From JAGXFP01 sp039714535 (GTDB taxonomy: Bacteria; Desulfobacterota; Desulfobulbia; Desulfobulbales; JAGXFP01), in NCBI GenBank assembly GCA_039714535.1, contig JBDLJC010000013.1, positions 11,414 through 75,413 on the forward strand: 64,000 bases of DNA, in the 5' to 3' direction. Below, piece after piece: positions 1 through 7,913 of the stretch. The stretch's first letter is position 1. The number at the start of each line of letters is the position of its first letter. The translations under genes were made by a program, and so were the position numbers. The notes under the pieces are model-generated. The model saw only the letters and a list, made by a program, of their open reading frames with translations. It had not been told where the DNA came from and did not search any database.

Positions 1-819
1 TAACTCACGGGAGGACTTGGCCGTCCAGAGGCGCATATTGATCGCCTGATCATTCATATAGCCCGGAACCAACATGTCGCAGGCCAGCGCCATGACAATC
101 TCGGTATCAACCCACTCCTTGCGGCGTTTACCTTCTTCATCCTTATAGCTATTGACCCGGCCATAGAAATTGACCGCCCCACCCCCATCCATATCGGTAT
201 TGACCCGGCCATAGAAATTGATCGCATACAGATAATGGGACCTCTCAAACTCCCAGGGGCTGCCGTAACGCATCCAGTTGTCCGGCGATTCCACCTGATA
301 ACCATCGACCAGATGCTGGTAAAAGAGGCCATATTCATAGCGGATCCCGTAACCATAACCAGGGATCCCCAGAGTGGCCATCGAGTCGAGGAAACAGGCC
401 GCCAAGCGACCCAAACCGCCATTGCCAAGGGCGGCGTCCTCTTCCTGCTCCCGCACCTCTTCCAGATCGTAACCAAGTTGCTCCACCGCTTCGGTAAGCG
501 GCCCCTTGAAACCTAGATTGATCATACTGTTACCTAAGGAACGGCCAACCAGAAATTCCAGCGACAGATAATAGACCCTTTTCTTTTGATGATCATAATA
601 GCTTTTCTGGGTCTCAACCCATCTTTCGATGAGATTGTCTCGCATGACGTATGATATGGCCTTGCAGAGATCGCGATTACTGGCCCGATTGGGATCGCGG
701 CCCATGAAACTGAGTAAATGGTGGGCTATGGTCTTTTGCAATTCCTCAACAGCCATTTCGCCTTCTGGGGAACAAGAACAGACCGGCCCGGATGTCTTTA
801 GAGAGTTATTATCTTTCAT
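1..819 (-). CDS. glgP: Glycogen/starch phosphorylase, N-terminal part (runs off the left edge)
   Basis: This open frame of 273 codons continues past base 1, so about the first third of a roughly 830-residue enzyme is present. Glycogen phosphorylase releases glucose-1-phosphate from alpha-1,4-glucans using PLP. Recognisable family segments are YYLSLEFLVGRSLGNS, EEDAALGNGGLGRLAACFLDS, YGIRYEYGLF and the AINFYGRVN strand; the PLP lysine lies outside the window. I chose the ATG at 819 because a GGGGG ribosome site sits 8 bases upstream; an in-frame ATG at 825 is too close to it. The segment NFYGRVN occurs twice, 16 residues apart, an insertion not expected in the family. It follows cca on the same strand after about 120 bp. 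Confidence 0.93.
   Translation of the reverse strand, partial: MKDNNSLKTSGPVCSCSPEGEMAVEELQKTIAHHLLSFMGRDPNRASNRDLCKAISYVMRDNLIERWVETQKSYYDHQKKRVYYLSLEFLVGRSLGNSMINLGFKGPLTEAVEQLGYDLEEVREQEEDAALGNGGLGRLAACFLDSMATLGIPGYGYGIRYEYGLFYQHLVDGYQVESPDNWMRYGSPWEFERSHYLYAINFYGRVNTDMDGGGAVNFYGRVNSYKDEEGKRRKEWVDTEIVMALACDMLVPGYMNDQAINMRLWTAKSSREL
150..221 (-). repeat. 48-bp in-frame tandem duplication inside glgP
   Basis: A 24-base stretch at 150-173 recurs exactly at 198-221. The period of 48 bp adds 16 residues without breaking the frame. Translated, NFYGRVN appears twice, separated by a Gly-rich stretch (TDMDGGGAV). The repeat lies where most glycogen phosphorylases have a single such strand. Confidence 0.85.
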
Positions 820-939
820 AAGCATTTCCCCCAATCTATCATTTTAACGCGCTTAGCCCAGCAATAACGACCCAACTAACTACACATCAGTTTATCGAAA
901 AAACCCAGGCCGACCAAGAAAATTATCGGGCAATCTGAA

Positions 940-2418
940 TCAACCACATTTTCCCGGTCCTGCGGCCAGAAAATCCTTGACCCAGGCCATGGCCTCCTCC
1001 CTGCCGGCAATTTCACCGGCAACCCGGGCCTGTTCAAGGCCATCCATAATTTGACCAAATATCGGCCCCGGCGCGAGACCCATTTCCTTTAGGTCATTAC
1101 CGTTAAGCAGGGGTGGCCCGGTCAGAACCGGCCGAATCGATTCACGGTAAACCGTATCAACCCGATCATATAGGCACACCAGATTCTCTTCCATGGCCGG
1201 TGGCCGTAAAGGCCCCTGGGAGGCCAGGCTGTCAGCCATGGCCAACAGGAAAAGACCGGGCAGATCATCGCCGGCCGCCTTGACCAACCGCAGGCAGGCG
1301 CGGGGCGTAATGCCGGTATTCTGGATAGCGTTGCTCAGATGAAAGGGATACATATGCAATTCAATAAGTCTGGCCACGGTCCGGAGATGCTCACGGCTCC
1401 AGCGCAAACGGTGGGCGATGGCGGAGAAGATTCCCGCTCCGACCCGATCATGATTATAGAAGGTCGTGCGACCATCTTCCCTGGTCCCGCAAGTCTCTGG
1501 CTTACCGAGGTCATGGAACAGGGCGGCCCACTTCAGCAATATGGGGTGATTTGCAACGGCAAGATAATCCTGAAAATGGGCGATATGATCCGGGAAATGA
1601 GCGGCCGGATCAGCGATAATGGATTCGATGGCAGCCAGGGCGGCCATATTATGATTGAAGACGTCAAGATGATGGCTGGCCGGTTGCTCCAGACCTGCGC
1701 CCGCGAGAAGCTCCGGCAAAATCTCCCCTAGCAGCCGGGCCTCATTCATCAGGGCAAAGGTTCTAGCGGCTCGACCAGAGGCCATAATCTCCTCAAGCTC
1801 ATAGCGGACCCTTTCGGGGGCCGGGCGGGTCAGCAAACTGACCTTGGCCTTTATCCACCCCTCTGTCTGCGGCTCAATCGTAAAAGACAAACAGGCACCA
1901 AAGCGATAGGCCCGGAGCAAACGGAGCGGATCATTTTCAAAGACCCCGCCGGATACCGCCCTTACCAGGCCCTGCTCAAGATCGGCCGCGCCCCCCAAGG
2001 GATCAAGCACAGTAAAAGGCTCCAGCAGGGCGCCGGTCGCAGGGTCCACCGCCACCGCCATGGCGTTGATGGAGAAATCACGCCGGGACAGATCATCGAT
2101 AATATTACCGGTCCCCTCCCGGAAAGAGGAGATATCGACAGCCAGGCCCTCAACAACCACCCGGGCGACCCCTTCCCGTTCATCGAGCAGCACGAAGGCG
2201 CCGCCGGTCTCGGCGGCAAAAAACCGGGCCGCCGCAATCCCGTCACCGGCCACGGCAAGATCGAGGTCGGCGGCCTTGCTCCCACCCAACCAGTCCCGCA
2301 CCGCCCCGCCGGCCACATAAAGCTCCCGGCAGCGGCCGGCCAGTTTCTTAAGCGCCAGGCGGACGGTTCGCGGATACTCGTTCAGCCAGTTCTTATCAAG
2401 ACGAATTTCGCTGGTCAT
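940..2418 (-). CDS. cca: CCA-adding tRNA nucleotidyltransferase / poly(A) polymerase family with HD domain
   Basis: A 492-residue class II nucleotidyltransferase that adds or repairs the 3' CCA of tRNA, or polyadenylates RNA. The N-terminal catalytic head shows LYVAGGAVRDWLGG and the metal-binding DLDLAV (about residues 33-56), then the RRDFSINAMA motif (about 110) and the RNA-binding segment NDPLRLLRAYRF (about 160). A C-terminal HD phosphohydrolase domain carries ALFHDLGKPET near residue 300. ATG at 2418. It is divergent from the ParB-like gene 112 bp away. CCA-adding and poly(A) polymerase activities cannot be separated by eye. Confidence 0.9.
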   Translation of the reverse strand: MTSEIRLDKNWLNEYPRTVRLALKKLAGRCRELYVAGGAVRDWLGGSKAADLDLAVAGDGIAAARFFAAETGGAFVLLDEREGVARVVVEGLAVDISSFREGTGNIIDDLSRRDFSINAMAVAVDPATGALLEPFTVLDPLGGAADLEQGLVRAVSGGVFENDPLRLLRAYRFGACLSFTIEPQTEGWIKAKVSLLTRPAPERVRYELEEIMASGRAARTFALMNEARLLGEILPELLAGAGLEQPASHHLDVFNHNMAALAAIESIIADPAAHFPDHIAHFQDYLAVANHPILLKWAALFHDLGKPETCGTREDGRTTFYNHDRVGAGIFSAIAHRLRWSREHLRTVARLIELHMYPFHLSNAIQNTGITPRACLRLVKAAGDDLPGLFLLAMADSLASQGPLRPPAMEENLVCLYDRVDTVYRESIRPVLTGPPLLNGNDLKEMGLAPGPIFGQIMDGLEQARVAGEIAGREEAMAWVKDFLAAGPGKCG

Positions 2419-2530
2419 GCCACCTGATGAATAAACAAAAAGATTTTAATAAAAGCCAAGGCCCGTTATTATTGCCGCAAAATAGCGGGCCACCCCGCTG
2501 TGAACATTCTAACCCATCCCAGGCAAGCAG

Positions 2531-3487
2531 ATGAACATAAAACCGCTTTACCAGAAAATACCCCAAAACCAGATTGATCTGGAAGATCTGACGTTCAACC
2601 TGGCCCCGGTTGGCCGGGAGGAAATATCCGCCCAGCTTCGCGACTCCGTATCAAGATGCGGCATCATCCACCCGCCCCTGCTGACGCCAAAAGACCATGG
2701 TAAATTCACGATAGTCGCCGGTCGCCAACGCCTCATCGCCGCCCGGCAGGTTCTTGCCACCGATTTCTGTGACTGCCTGATCCTGCCAACCGCGACTCCG
2801 CCCACCATTCTCCTGACCGTGGCCCTGCAAGACATCCTGTGCAGCCGCCCCGCGAGCCCACTGGAGAAAGCGATCTGCTGGCAGAAGGCCGTTGGTTTTC
2901 TTGGCCAAGATATCGCGGAGGAAGAATTCGGGCCGCAACTTGAATTAACCAGGCAACTAAACCCAGCCAGGCTGGAGAAAATTCTGACCCTTGCCGACAA
3001 AATGCAGGAGTCATTGCACCAAGGCACCCTTGACCTAAAAACTACCTTCAAACTTCTAGATCTGGACCAGGCTGACCGCGACACCTTGTTCAAGATAATC
3101 AAACAATTACGGTTAAGTTCCTCCAACCAGAGAAAGCTGGTAGATTATTGCCTGGAACTGTTTCGTCGCCAGAACCGGCAGATCGCGGCGCTACTCTCCG
3201 AACCGGAATGCTTGGAGATCATCAACCACCTGGAGGCCAACCCTCCCCAAAAAACCGCCATGCTGATGAACTGGCTAACCGGCCAATGCTACCCGAGATT
3301 GACCGAGGCGGAAAAGGAATTCCGCAGCTTCGTCGGGCAGCTGAAACTGCCTAAAGGGGTGACCCTTGAGCATACACCTTCCTTTGAGAAAGACACCCTC
3401 AAGATGACTATCGACTTCAAAAACCAGCGACAATTAACGGAGAAATGGCCCCTCATCAGACGGGCCATTGTTGACGTTAAGGGATAA
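2531..3487 (+). CDS. ParB/Spo0J N-terminal-domain protein
   Basis: A 318-residue soluble protein with a ParB-like N-terminal domain: paired IPQNQIDLED and LRDSVSRCGIIHPPLL segments, then GRQRLIAARQ (about residues 64-73) in place of the usual GERRxxA box. The acidic residue of that box is replaced by Gln, so CTP handling may differ from true ParB. The region at about 110-190 is helical and could hold a helix-turn-helix (DLKTTFKLLDLDQADRDTLF). There is no ParA partner beside it; the ParA-like gene of this window is 30 kb away and of another type. Probably a stand-alone DNA-binding or regulatory ParB-domain protein. It ends 3 bp before the convergent yjbQ. Confidence 0.7.
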   Translation: MNIKPLYQKIPQNQIDLEDLTFNLAPVGREEISAQLRDSVSRCGIIHPPLLTPKDHGKFTIVAGRQRLIAARQVLATDFCDCLILPTATPPTILLTVALQDILCSRPASPLEKAICWQKAVGFLGQDIAEEEFGPQLELTRQLNPARLEKILTLADKMQESLHQGTLDLKTTFKLLDLDQADRDTLFKIIKQLRLSSSNQRKLVDYCLELFRRQNRQIAALLSEPECLEIINHLEANPPQKTAMLMNWLTGQCYPRLTEAEKEFRSFVGQLKLPKGVTLEHTPSFEKDTLKMTIDFKNQRQLTEKWPLIRRAIVDVKG

Positions 3488-3490
3488 TGA

Positions 3491-3907
3491 CTACTCGCCG
3501 ATAATCTTGACCAGTACCCTTTTTTTCCTGCCACCATCAAATTCCCCGTAAAAGATCCTCTCCCAGGTCCCGAAATCAAGCCGGCCATCGGTAACCGCCA
3601 CCACAACCTCGCGGCCCATGATCTGCCTCTTCAGGTGGGCATCACCGTTGTCCTCATAACCGTTATGACGGTACTGGGATACCGGCTCGTGTGGCGCCAA
3701 CTTCTCCAGCCAGACTTCGTAATCATGGTGCAAACCGGACTCATCATCGTTTATGAAAACCGAGGCGGTAATATGCATGGCATTCACCAGCACCAAACCA
3801 TCCCTGATCCCACTTTTCCCCAAGCAAGCCTCAACCTGAGGAGTAATATTAACAAACGCCCTACGCGTTGGGATATCAAACCATAACTCTTCACGATAGC
3901 TTTTCAT
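3491..3907 (-). CDS. yjbQ: YjbQ/UPF0047 family protein
   Basis: 138 residues, the full family length. The UPF0047 family has been reported to have weak thiamine-phosphate synthase activity; the physiological role is unsettled. Diagnostic segments are VLVNAMHITASVFINDDESGLHHDYE, with the conserved His and Asp/Glu residues, HLKRQIMGREVVVAVTDGRLDFGTWERIFYGEFDG (two adjacent family motifs), and the C-terminal KRVLVKIIGE strand. ATG at 3907 follows a purine-rich stretch (AGGAGAAG). A short cytosolic trimeric protein is expected. The gene stands alone, convergent with the ParB-like gene. Confidence 0.88.
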   Translation of the reverse strand: MKSYREELWFDIPTRRAFVNITPQVEACLGKSGIRDGLVLVNAMHITASVFINDDESGLHHDYEVWLEKLAPHEPVSQYRHNGYEDNGDAHLKRQIMGREVVVAVTDGRLDFGTWERIFYGEFDGGRKKRVLVKIIGE

Positions 3908-4368
3908 TACTTCTCCTTCCTATGAGTTAATTACACCCGCAACAACTTTGCAGATTATTAGACGAAACGGCCAACATGAATTAATTAGAAGATATGCCGC
4001 CTTTTGTAAATACAGGTTATAAATGAGACCGTCGTAATTATCTAACCATCATTATATTTTCACAAAGCAAAAGACCGGGGCGGACAAAGTCACTAATTGC
4101 AATAAAACATTGTTAAATAGTTATATTTTTGGTTAATGTGATCCCGTAGCTTCGGCATCAGTCATTTTAATTTAATTTACTTATGCGATCATATTTGAAA
4201 AATATGTTCAGACCCTGGCCCAGTTTGCATGAGCTTTCCAACGGTGTTTCTGACTAATTTCGAGAAGTTTTTCCAAAAATAATCGCGGTGCATTACAGGT
4301 AACTAACGACAGCAGCACCAACAAAGCCAAGACTTTTCAAGAAATGAGCCTGAACAGGAGGACTTAAT
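3908..4368. other. 461-bp intergenic region, divergent promoters expected
   Basis: AT-rich spacer between divergently read yjbQ and the coiled-coil gene. No open frame with a good ribosome site, no tRNA and no riboswitch core is visible. A clear ribosome site (CAGGAGGAC) sits at its right end, 6 bases before the ATG at 4369. Promoters for both genes must lie here but I cannot place them with confidence. Confidence 0.5.
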
Positions 4369-4974
4369 ATGAAACGAATATTTGGGATAATGGCAATATT
4401 ATTGATCTGGGCTGGAGCGGTAGATGCGGGAGTACTGAAAGTCATGGTTCCAGTAGATGAATTCGAGCAGATGGAGTCTCGCCTCGAGGAATTGAAAAAA
4501 GAAAACCGCCAGTTAAAGAAGGGGAGCAATTCCCTACCGGACAAAACCACAGAAGTGGATAGAACTGCATATACTAATGAGATGCAATCTCGCATCGAGG
4601 CCCTGGAAAGGGAGAATAACCAGCTAAAACAAGAAGCTAATCAGCCCTTACCGGCAAATTCATTAGAGGCGGAAAGAGCAGCAAATGCCGCCGAAGAATT
4701 GGAAGCACAACTCAAAGAGCTTGAACAAGAAAACAAACACTTAAAACAAGAAGTTTGGTCATTGGCTGAAAAATCTTCAGAGGAAACCACATCTTCAGAG
4801 TCTTCAAAAAAACTTGAAACACGCCTCGATGCATTAGGAAGGGAAAACCGCCGGCTAAAGCGGTCCGTAGCCTCTTTGAAAGACACAGGGGCTGTACTTA
4901 GAAGTGACAAGCGGACAGCAGGGCATGTCTACTCAGAGAGGAATAAAATATTCTCCAGTCATATATACAAATAG
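4369..4974 (+). CDS. Exported coiled-coil protein with four related heptad units
   Basis: 201 residues with a signal peptide (KRIFGIMAILLIWAGAVDA, cleavage near residue 21) and no later membrane segment, so probably periplasmic. The mature part is almost entirely charged coiled coil built from four similar units: MESRLEELKKENRQLKK, MQSRIEALERENNQLKQE, LEAQLKELEQENKHLKQE and LETRLDALGRENRRLKRS, spaced about 40 residues. Linkers between units are Ser/Glu/Ala-rich. A strong AGGAGG ribosome site supports the start. I do not recognise a family; the pattern resembles periplasmic scaffold or lipoprotein-like coiled coils. Its neighbour is the convergent Sel1-repeat gene. Confidence 0.75.
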   Translation: MKRIFGIMAILLIWAGAVDAGVLKVMVPVDEFEQMESRLEELKKENRQLKKGSNSLPDKTTEVDRTAYTNEMQSRIEALERENNQLKQEANQPLPANSLEAERAANAAEELEAQLKELEQENKHLKQEVWSLAEKSSEETTSSESSKKLETRLDALGRENRRLKRSVASLKDTGAVLRSDKRTAGHVYSERNKIFSSHIYK

Positions 4975-5041
4975 CCAGCCGCAAAATCAAATCCGTCCAA
5001 CGTTCAAACTTTATACGAGCCCGTGCAGGCGAGCAAATACG

Positions 5042-5106
5042 CGGGCTTAACAGTTATTGAATAGTTAAGCCCGAACAAACCGAACTAACCAAGCCGGGGT
5101 TAGTTC
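5042..5106. repeat. Two inverted repeats between convergent genes
   Basis: CGGGCTTAAC at 5042-5051 pairs perfectly with 5064-5073, and GAACTAACC at 5082-5090 pairs with 5098-5106, which overlaps the stop codon of the Sel1 gene. No long T run follows on either strand, although on the minus strand the second hairpin is followed by a T-rich GGTTTGTT. They may act as a weak bidirectional terminator or protect mRNA 3' ends. Confidence 0.55.
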
Positions 5107-6641
5107 GACAAAGCTCCCATAGTTTGCTTGGCGAACACATTCCCTTTTTTGGCTGAAACCGAGTAGTATTTTTTTGCTTTGGCCATATCTCTCTGCACAC
5201 CTGAACCGGTCTCATACATATATCCAAGAAAAAACGTGGCCATGGAATTACCTTTTTTCGAAGCGGCTCCCCACCATTTTACCGCCTCAGGGTAACTCTT
5301 TTTCGTCCCCTCGCCACAACTCTTCAGCAATCCCAGACGGTACTGGGCATCCACATCCCCCTTCTTTGCTGCCCCTGCGTACAATTTTACCGCAACCCCG
5401 TAATTTCTTTTAACACCTGCCCCTGTTTCATGAATAAATCCGAGCTGATACTGCGCTTTAAGGTGCCCCTGCTTGGCTGCCTTCTGATACCACTTGAGCG
5501 CTTCAGCCGAGGATTTGGGAACACCTGTTCCTTGTTGATAAAGTTTTGCCAGACGATACTGGGCCTTTACATCACCTGCCGCAGCGGACTTCATGACAAC
5601 TTCCCTGCCAAGGACCTTCTCGGCTTGCAAATGCCCTTGAGCAGCAGCCATTTTCCACCATTTGACGGCCTCTGTCTTATCCGGCTCTACACCTTCACCA
5701 GCAGCATAGATGGAACCAAGAACGTATTGCGCTTCGGCATGACTTTTGTTCGCCGCTTGCCTGTAACGTTTGATCGCTTCGGGAATATCTTTTTCAACAC
5801 CATTTCCGTCCTGATACATTCTCCCCATCAGGAAAACTGCTTCAGGATACCCCTCACTGAGTGCGATGGAAAATTCATAATGGGCCTCGACATGGCCCTG
5901 AGTAGCTGCTTGCTGGTACCATTTAATCGCTTTCGCAACACTTTTGGGCACCCCTTTTCCTTCTTCATAAAGCTTCGCCAGATCATACTGGGCATTAGCG
6001 TCCCCGGACTCAGCAGATCTTATAATTGCACTAACCTTGCCCTGTCCAACAACTTTGTCGGTATCGGTAACGACAGCAATACGTATATTAAATTTACTCT
6101 CAAGATCAGCCTTAGCTTTTAGATGTCCTTGGCCTGCCGCCTTTTTCCAGAGCCTGATCGTTTCATCTTTATCCTGTTTAACCCCTTCACCGGAAGCAAA
6201 CATAGTTCCAAGGAGATATTGCGCTCCGGCATGATCGTTAGCAGCCGCATCTTTAAACAACTTGATCGCGGTCGCCATACTTGCCTTGACCCCGACACCA
6301 TCCTTATATCTTTTCCCGATCAAAAAACTTGCTTCCGGATGTCCGTCAAGGGCTGTAGCAAATTCATACTGGGCGTCAACATGACCCTGGGTCGCGGCTA
6401 AAAGATACCATTTAACTGCCTTGCCAATGCTTTTTGGCGCCCCCCTCCCTTCTTCATAAAATTTTGCCAGCTCATACTGGGCGTTAGCATCACCGGATTC
6501 AGCAGAGGCTATAATTGTTTTAAGCTGCGGACCAGCGGCATTAACCGGCGCAACCACAAGAAAGATCAGAAGGCCAAAAGCCGGCATCAGAGTTATCACA
6601 TGCATAAAAATATAATTTTCCTGCTTAAATTTTCTAAACAT
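5100..6641 (-). CDS. Exported Sel1-like repeat (TPR-like) protein
   Basis: About 513 residues from the ATG at 6641, chosen because GGGGG lies 5 bases upstream; a longer frame would need a TTG. The N-terminus (VITLMPAFGLLIFLVVAPVNA) is a signal peptide or anchor. The rest is tandem 36-residue Sel1 repeats with the signature AxxGxxxAQYxLGxxYxxGxGVxxDxxxAxxWWxxAA, about ten units in all. Sel1 proteins are protein-protein scaffolds. The first three-repeat block is duplicated as a 163-residue supra-repeat (SAESGDANAQY occurs twice). A non-repeat linker (FNIRIAVVTDTDKVVG) joins the copies. Partner unknown. Confidence 0.88.
   Translation of the reverse strand: MFRKFKQENYIFMHVITLMPAFGLLIFLVVAPVNAAGPQLKTIIASAESGDANAQYELAKFYEEGRGAPKSIGKAVKWYLLAATQGHVDAQYEFATALDGHPEASFLIGKRYKDGVGVKASMATAIKLFKDAAANDHAGAQYLLGTMFASGEGVKQDKDETIRLWKKAAGQGHLKAKADLESKFNIRIAVVTDTDKVVGQGKVSAIIRSAESGDANAQYDLAKLYEEGKGVPKSVAKAIKWYQQAATQGHVEAHYEFSIALSEGYPEAVFLMGRMYQDGNGVEKDIPEAIKRYRQAANKSHAEAQYVLGSIYAAGEGVEPDKTEAVKWWKMAAAQGHLQAEKVLGREVVMKSAAAGDVKAQYRLAKLYQQGTGVPKSSAEALKWYQKAAKQGHLKAQYQLGFIHETGAGVKRNYGVAVKLYAGAAKKGDVDAQYRLGLLKSCGEGTKKSYPEAVKWWGAASKKGNSMATFFLGYMYETGSGVQRDMAKAKKYYSVSAKKGNVFAKQTMGALSN
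5630..6520 (-). repeat. Large tandem duplication within the Sel1-repeat gene
   Basis: Protein segments starting SAESGDANAQY in the N-terminal and middle parts align over about 150 residues, both ending in the WWK/LWKKAAxQGHL unit. Comparing the matching DNA near 6495 and 6006 gives a period of 489 bp (163 codons). Many substitutions separate the copies, so the event is old. Boundaries given are approximate. Confidence 0.75.
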
Positions 6642-6899
6642 CCAAACCCCCTTATATAATTTCAATTTTCATAAAAACATCAATATCAATTTTTTACATC
6701 AATAAAACAAATCGGCCATTTTTTCTTTTCTTCTATTTTAACGGCTCTATATCATTAATATGATGACATAATTTAAAATATTTGTATATATACCATTGAT
6801 ATACAACAAAGCATAATTGCTATTAATTAAATACTTAAGCACCTAAGCCATCTCTCCTTGATAAATCAACAGGAGAAATTAAAGGGGAAGGAGAAGAGC

Positions 6900-7913
6900 A
6901 TGAATTCTAAAAGACATCTTGTGAAAGGGTTGCTGCTATGTGGTTTTTTAGCAACTATTTTCATGAGCGGTTGTACCGGCAAGTTGCAGGAAGACAACCC
7001 GATTATCCCCATCCAGGAATATGAAAAAATGCTTCTTGGCAAGCTTACCTCTGATTACATAGGCAACAAAAACTGCCTTACGGGCTGCCATGACCATGAC
7101 AAATTGGCCCTTGATTTCAAATCGAGCACCATGGGAGACCAGCTTGAAAAGTCTTCACATGGCATGAGAATAGTCGACTGTGAATCATGTCATGGCCCCG
7201 GCAGTGAGCTTATGGATGCCTTGGCAGAGCTTGGCCCCAAGAAAAACCCCCAAGAGGTCATAGAGGCCCACAGAAACAACCTGATTGACTACAACTCCCT
7301 GCCGGCCGGGGCGCTATCCTTAATTTGCCTCAAGTGCCATACGACCAACGCAACTTTTAACATCCATAACTGGAACACCGGCGCCCATGCCGCCAACGAA
7401 GTTTCCTGTTCAAACTGTCATCCAATCCATGCCGGAGCTGACTTGATGACCGAGCCCCGGGCTATTTCAAGTTTGTGTTTGTCATGCCACATGGATATCA
7501 GCGCCCAATATTCCCTGCCAAGTCATCATCCGGTCAAGGAAGGCAAGATGTACTGCACCGACTGCCACAATCCCCACGGCACTGCCAACCCCAAACTATT
7601 AAATGAGATGACCGAAAAAGAGACCTGCGGTCGCTGCCATACGGAAAAGACGGGGCCGTTTCTTTTTGAACATGGCGACATCACGGAAAATTGCAGCACC
7701 TGCCACGCCCCGCATGGTTCTATCAACAACAACCTCTTGAAACTCCGGGAAGCGTTTTTGTGCAAACAATGTCATCCACGACATTTGAATACCACTCTCG
7801 CTGCCAAAAGTCAGTTCAACACCAGATGCACGGATTGTCATTCGATGATTCACGGCAGTGACACACCAGGCGCAAGTGCAGGGCCAACAAGTGGAGGGGC
7901 TTTAACACGATGA
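6900..7913 (+). CDS. Decaheme c-type cytochrome lipoprotein, DmsE/MtrA-like
   Basis: 337 residues from the ATG at 6900, which has an AAGGAGAAG ribosome site; an upstream TTG frame is not credible. The leader ends in the lipobox FMSGC, so a lipoprotein is predicted, unlike soluble periplasmic MtrA. Nine CXXCH haem sites (CESCH, CLKCH, CSNCH, CLSCH, CTDCH, CGRCH, CSTCH, CKQCH, CTDCH) plus one CX3CH at residues 59-64 (CLTGCH) give ten, the DmsE-family number. Haem spacing and PHG segments fit that family. It overlaps the MtrB-type gene by 4 bp (ATGA), so the two should form the usual cytochrome-in-barrel conduit that moves electrons across the outer membrane. Confidence 0.9.
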   Translation: MNSKRHLVKGLLLCGFLATIFMSGCTGKLQEDNPIIPIQEYEKMLLGKLTSDYIGNKNCLTGCHDHDKLALDFKSSTMGDQLEKSSHGMRIVDCESCHGPGSELMDALAELGPKKNPQEVIEAHRNNLIDYNSLPAGALSLICLKCHTTNATFNIHNWNTGAHAANEVSCSNCHPIHAGADLMTEPRAISSLCLSCHMDISAQYSLPSHHPVKEGKMYCTDCHNPHGTANPKLLNEMTEKETCGRCHTEKTGPFLFEHGDITENCSTCHAPHGSINNNLLKLREAFLCKQCHPRHLNTTLAAKSQFNTRCTDCHSMIHGSDTPGASAGPTSGGALTR

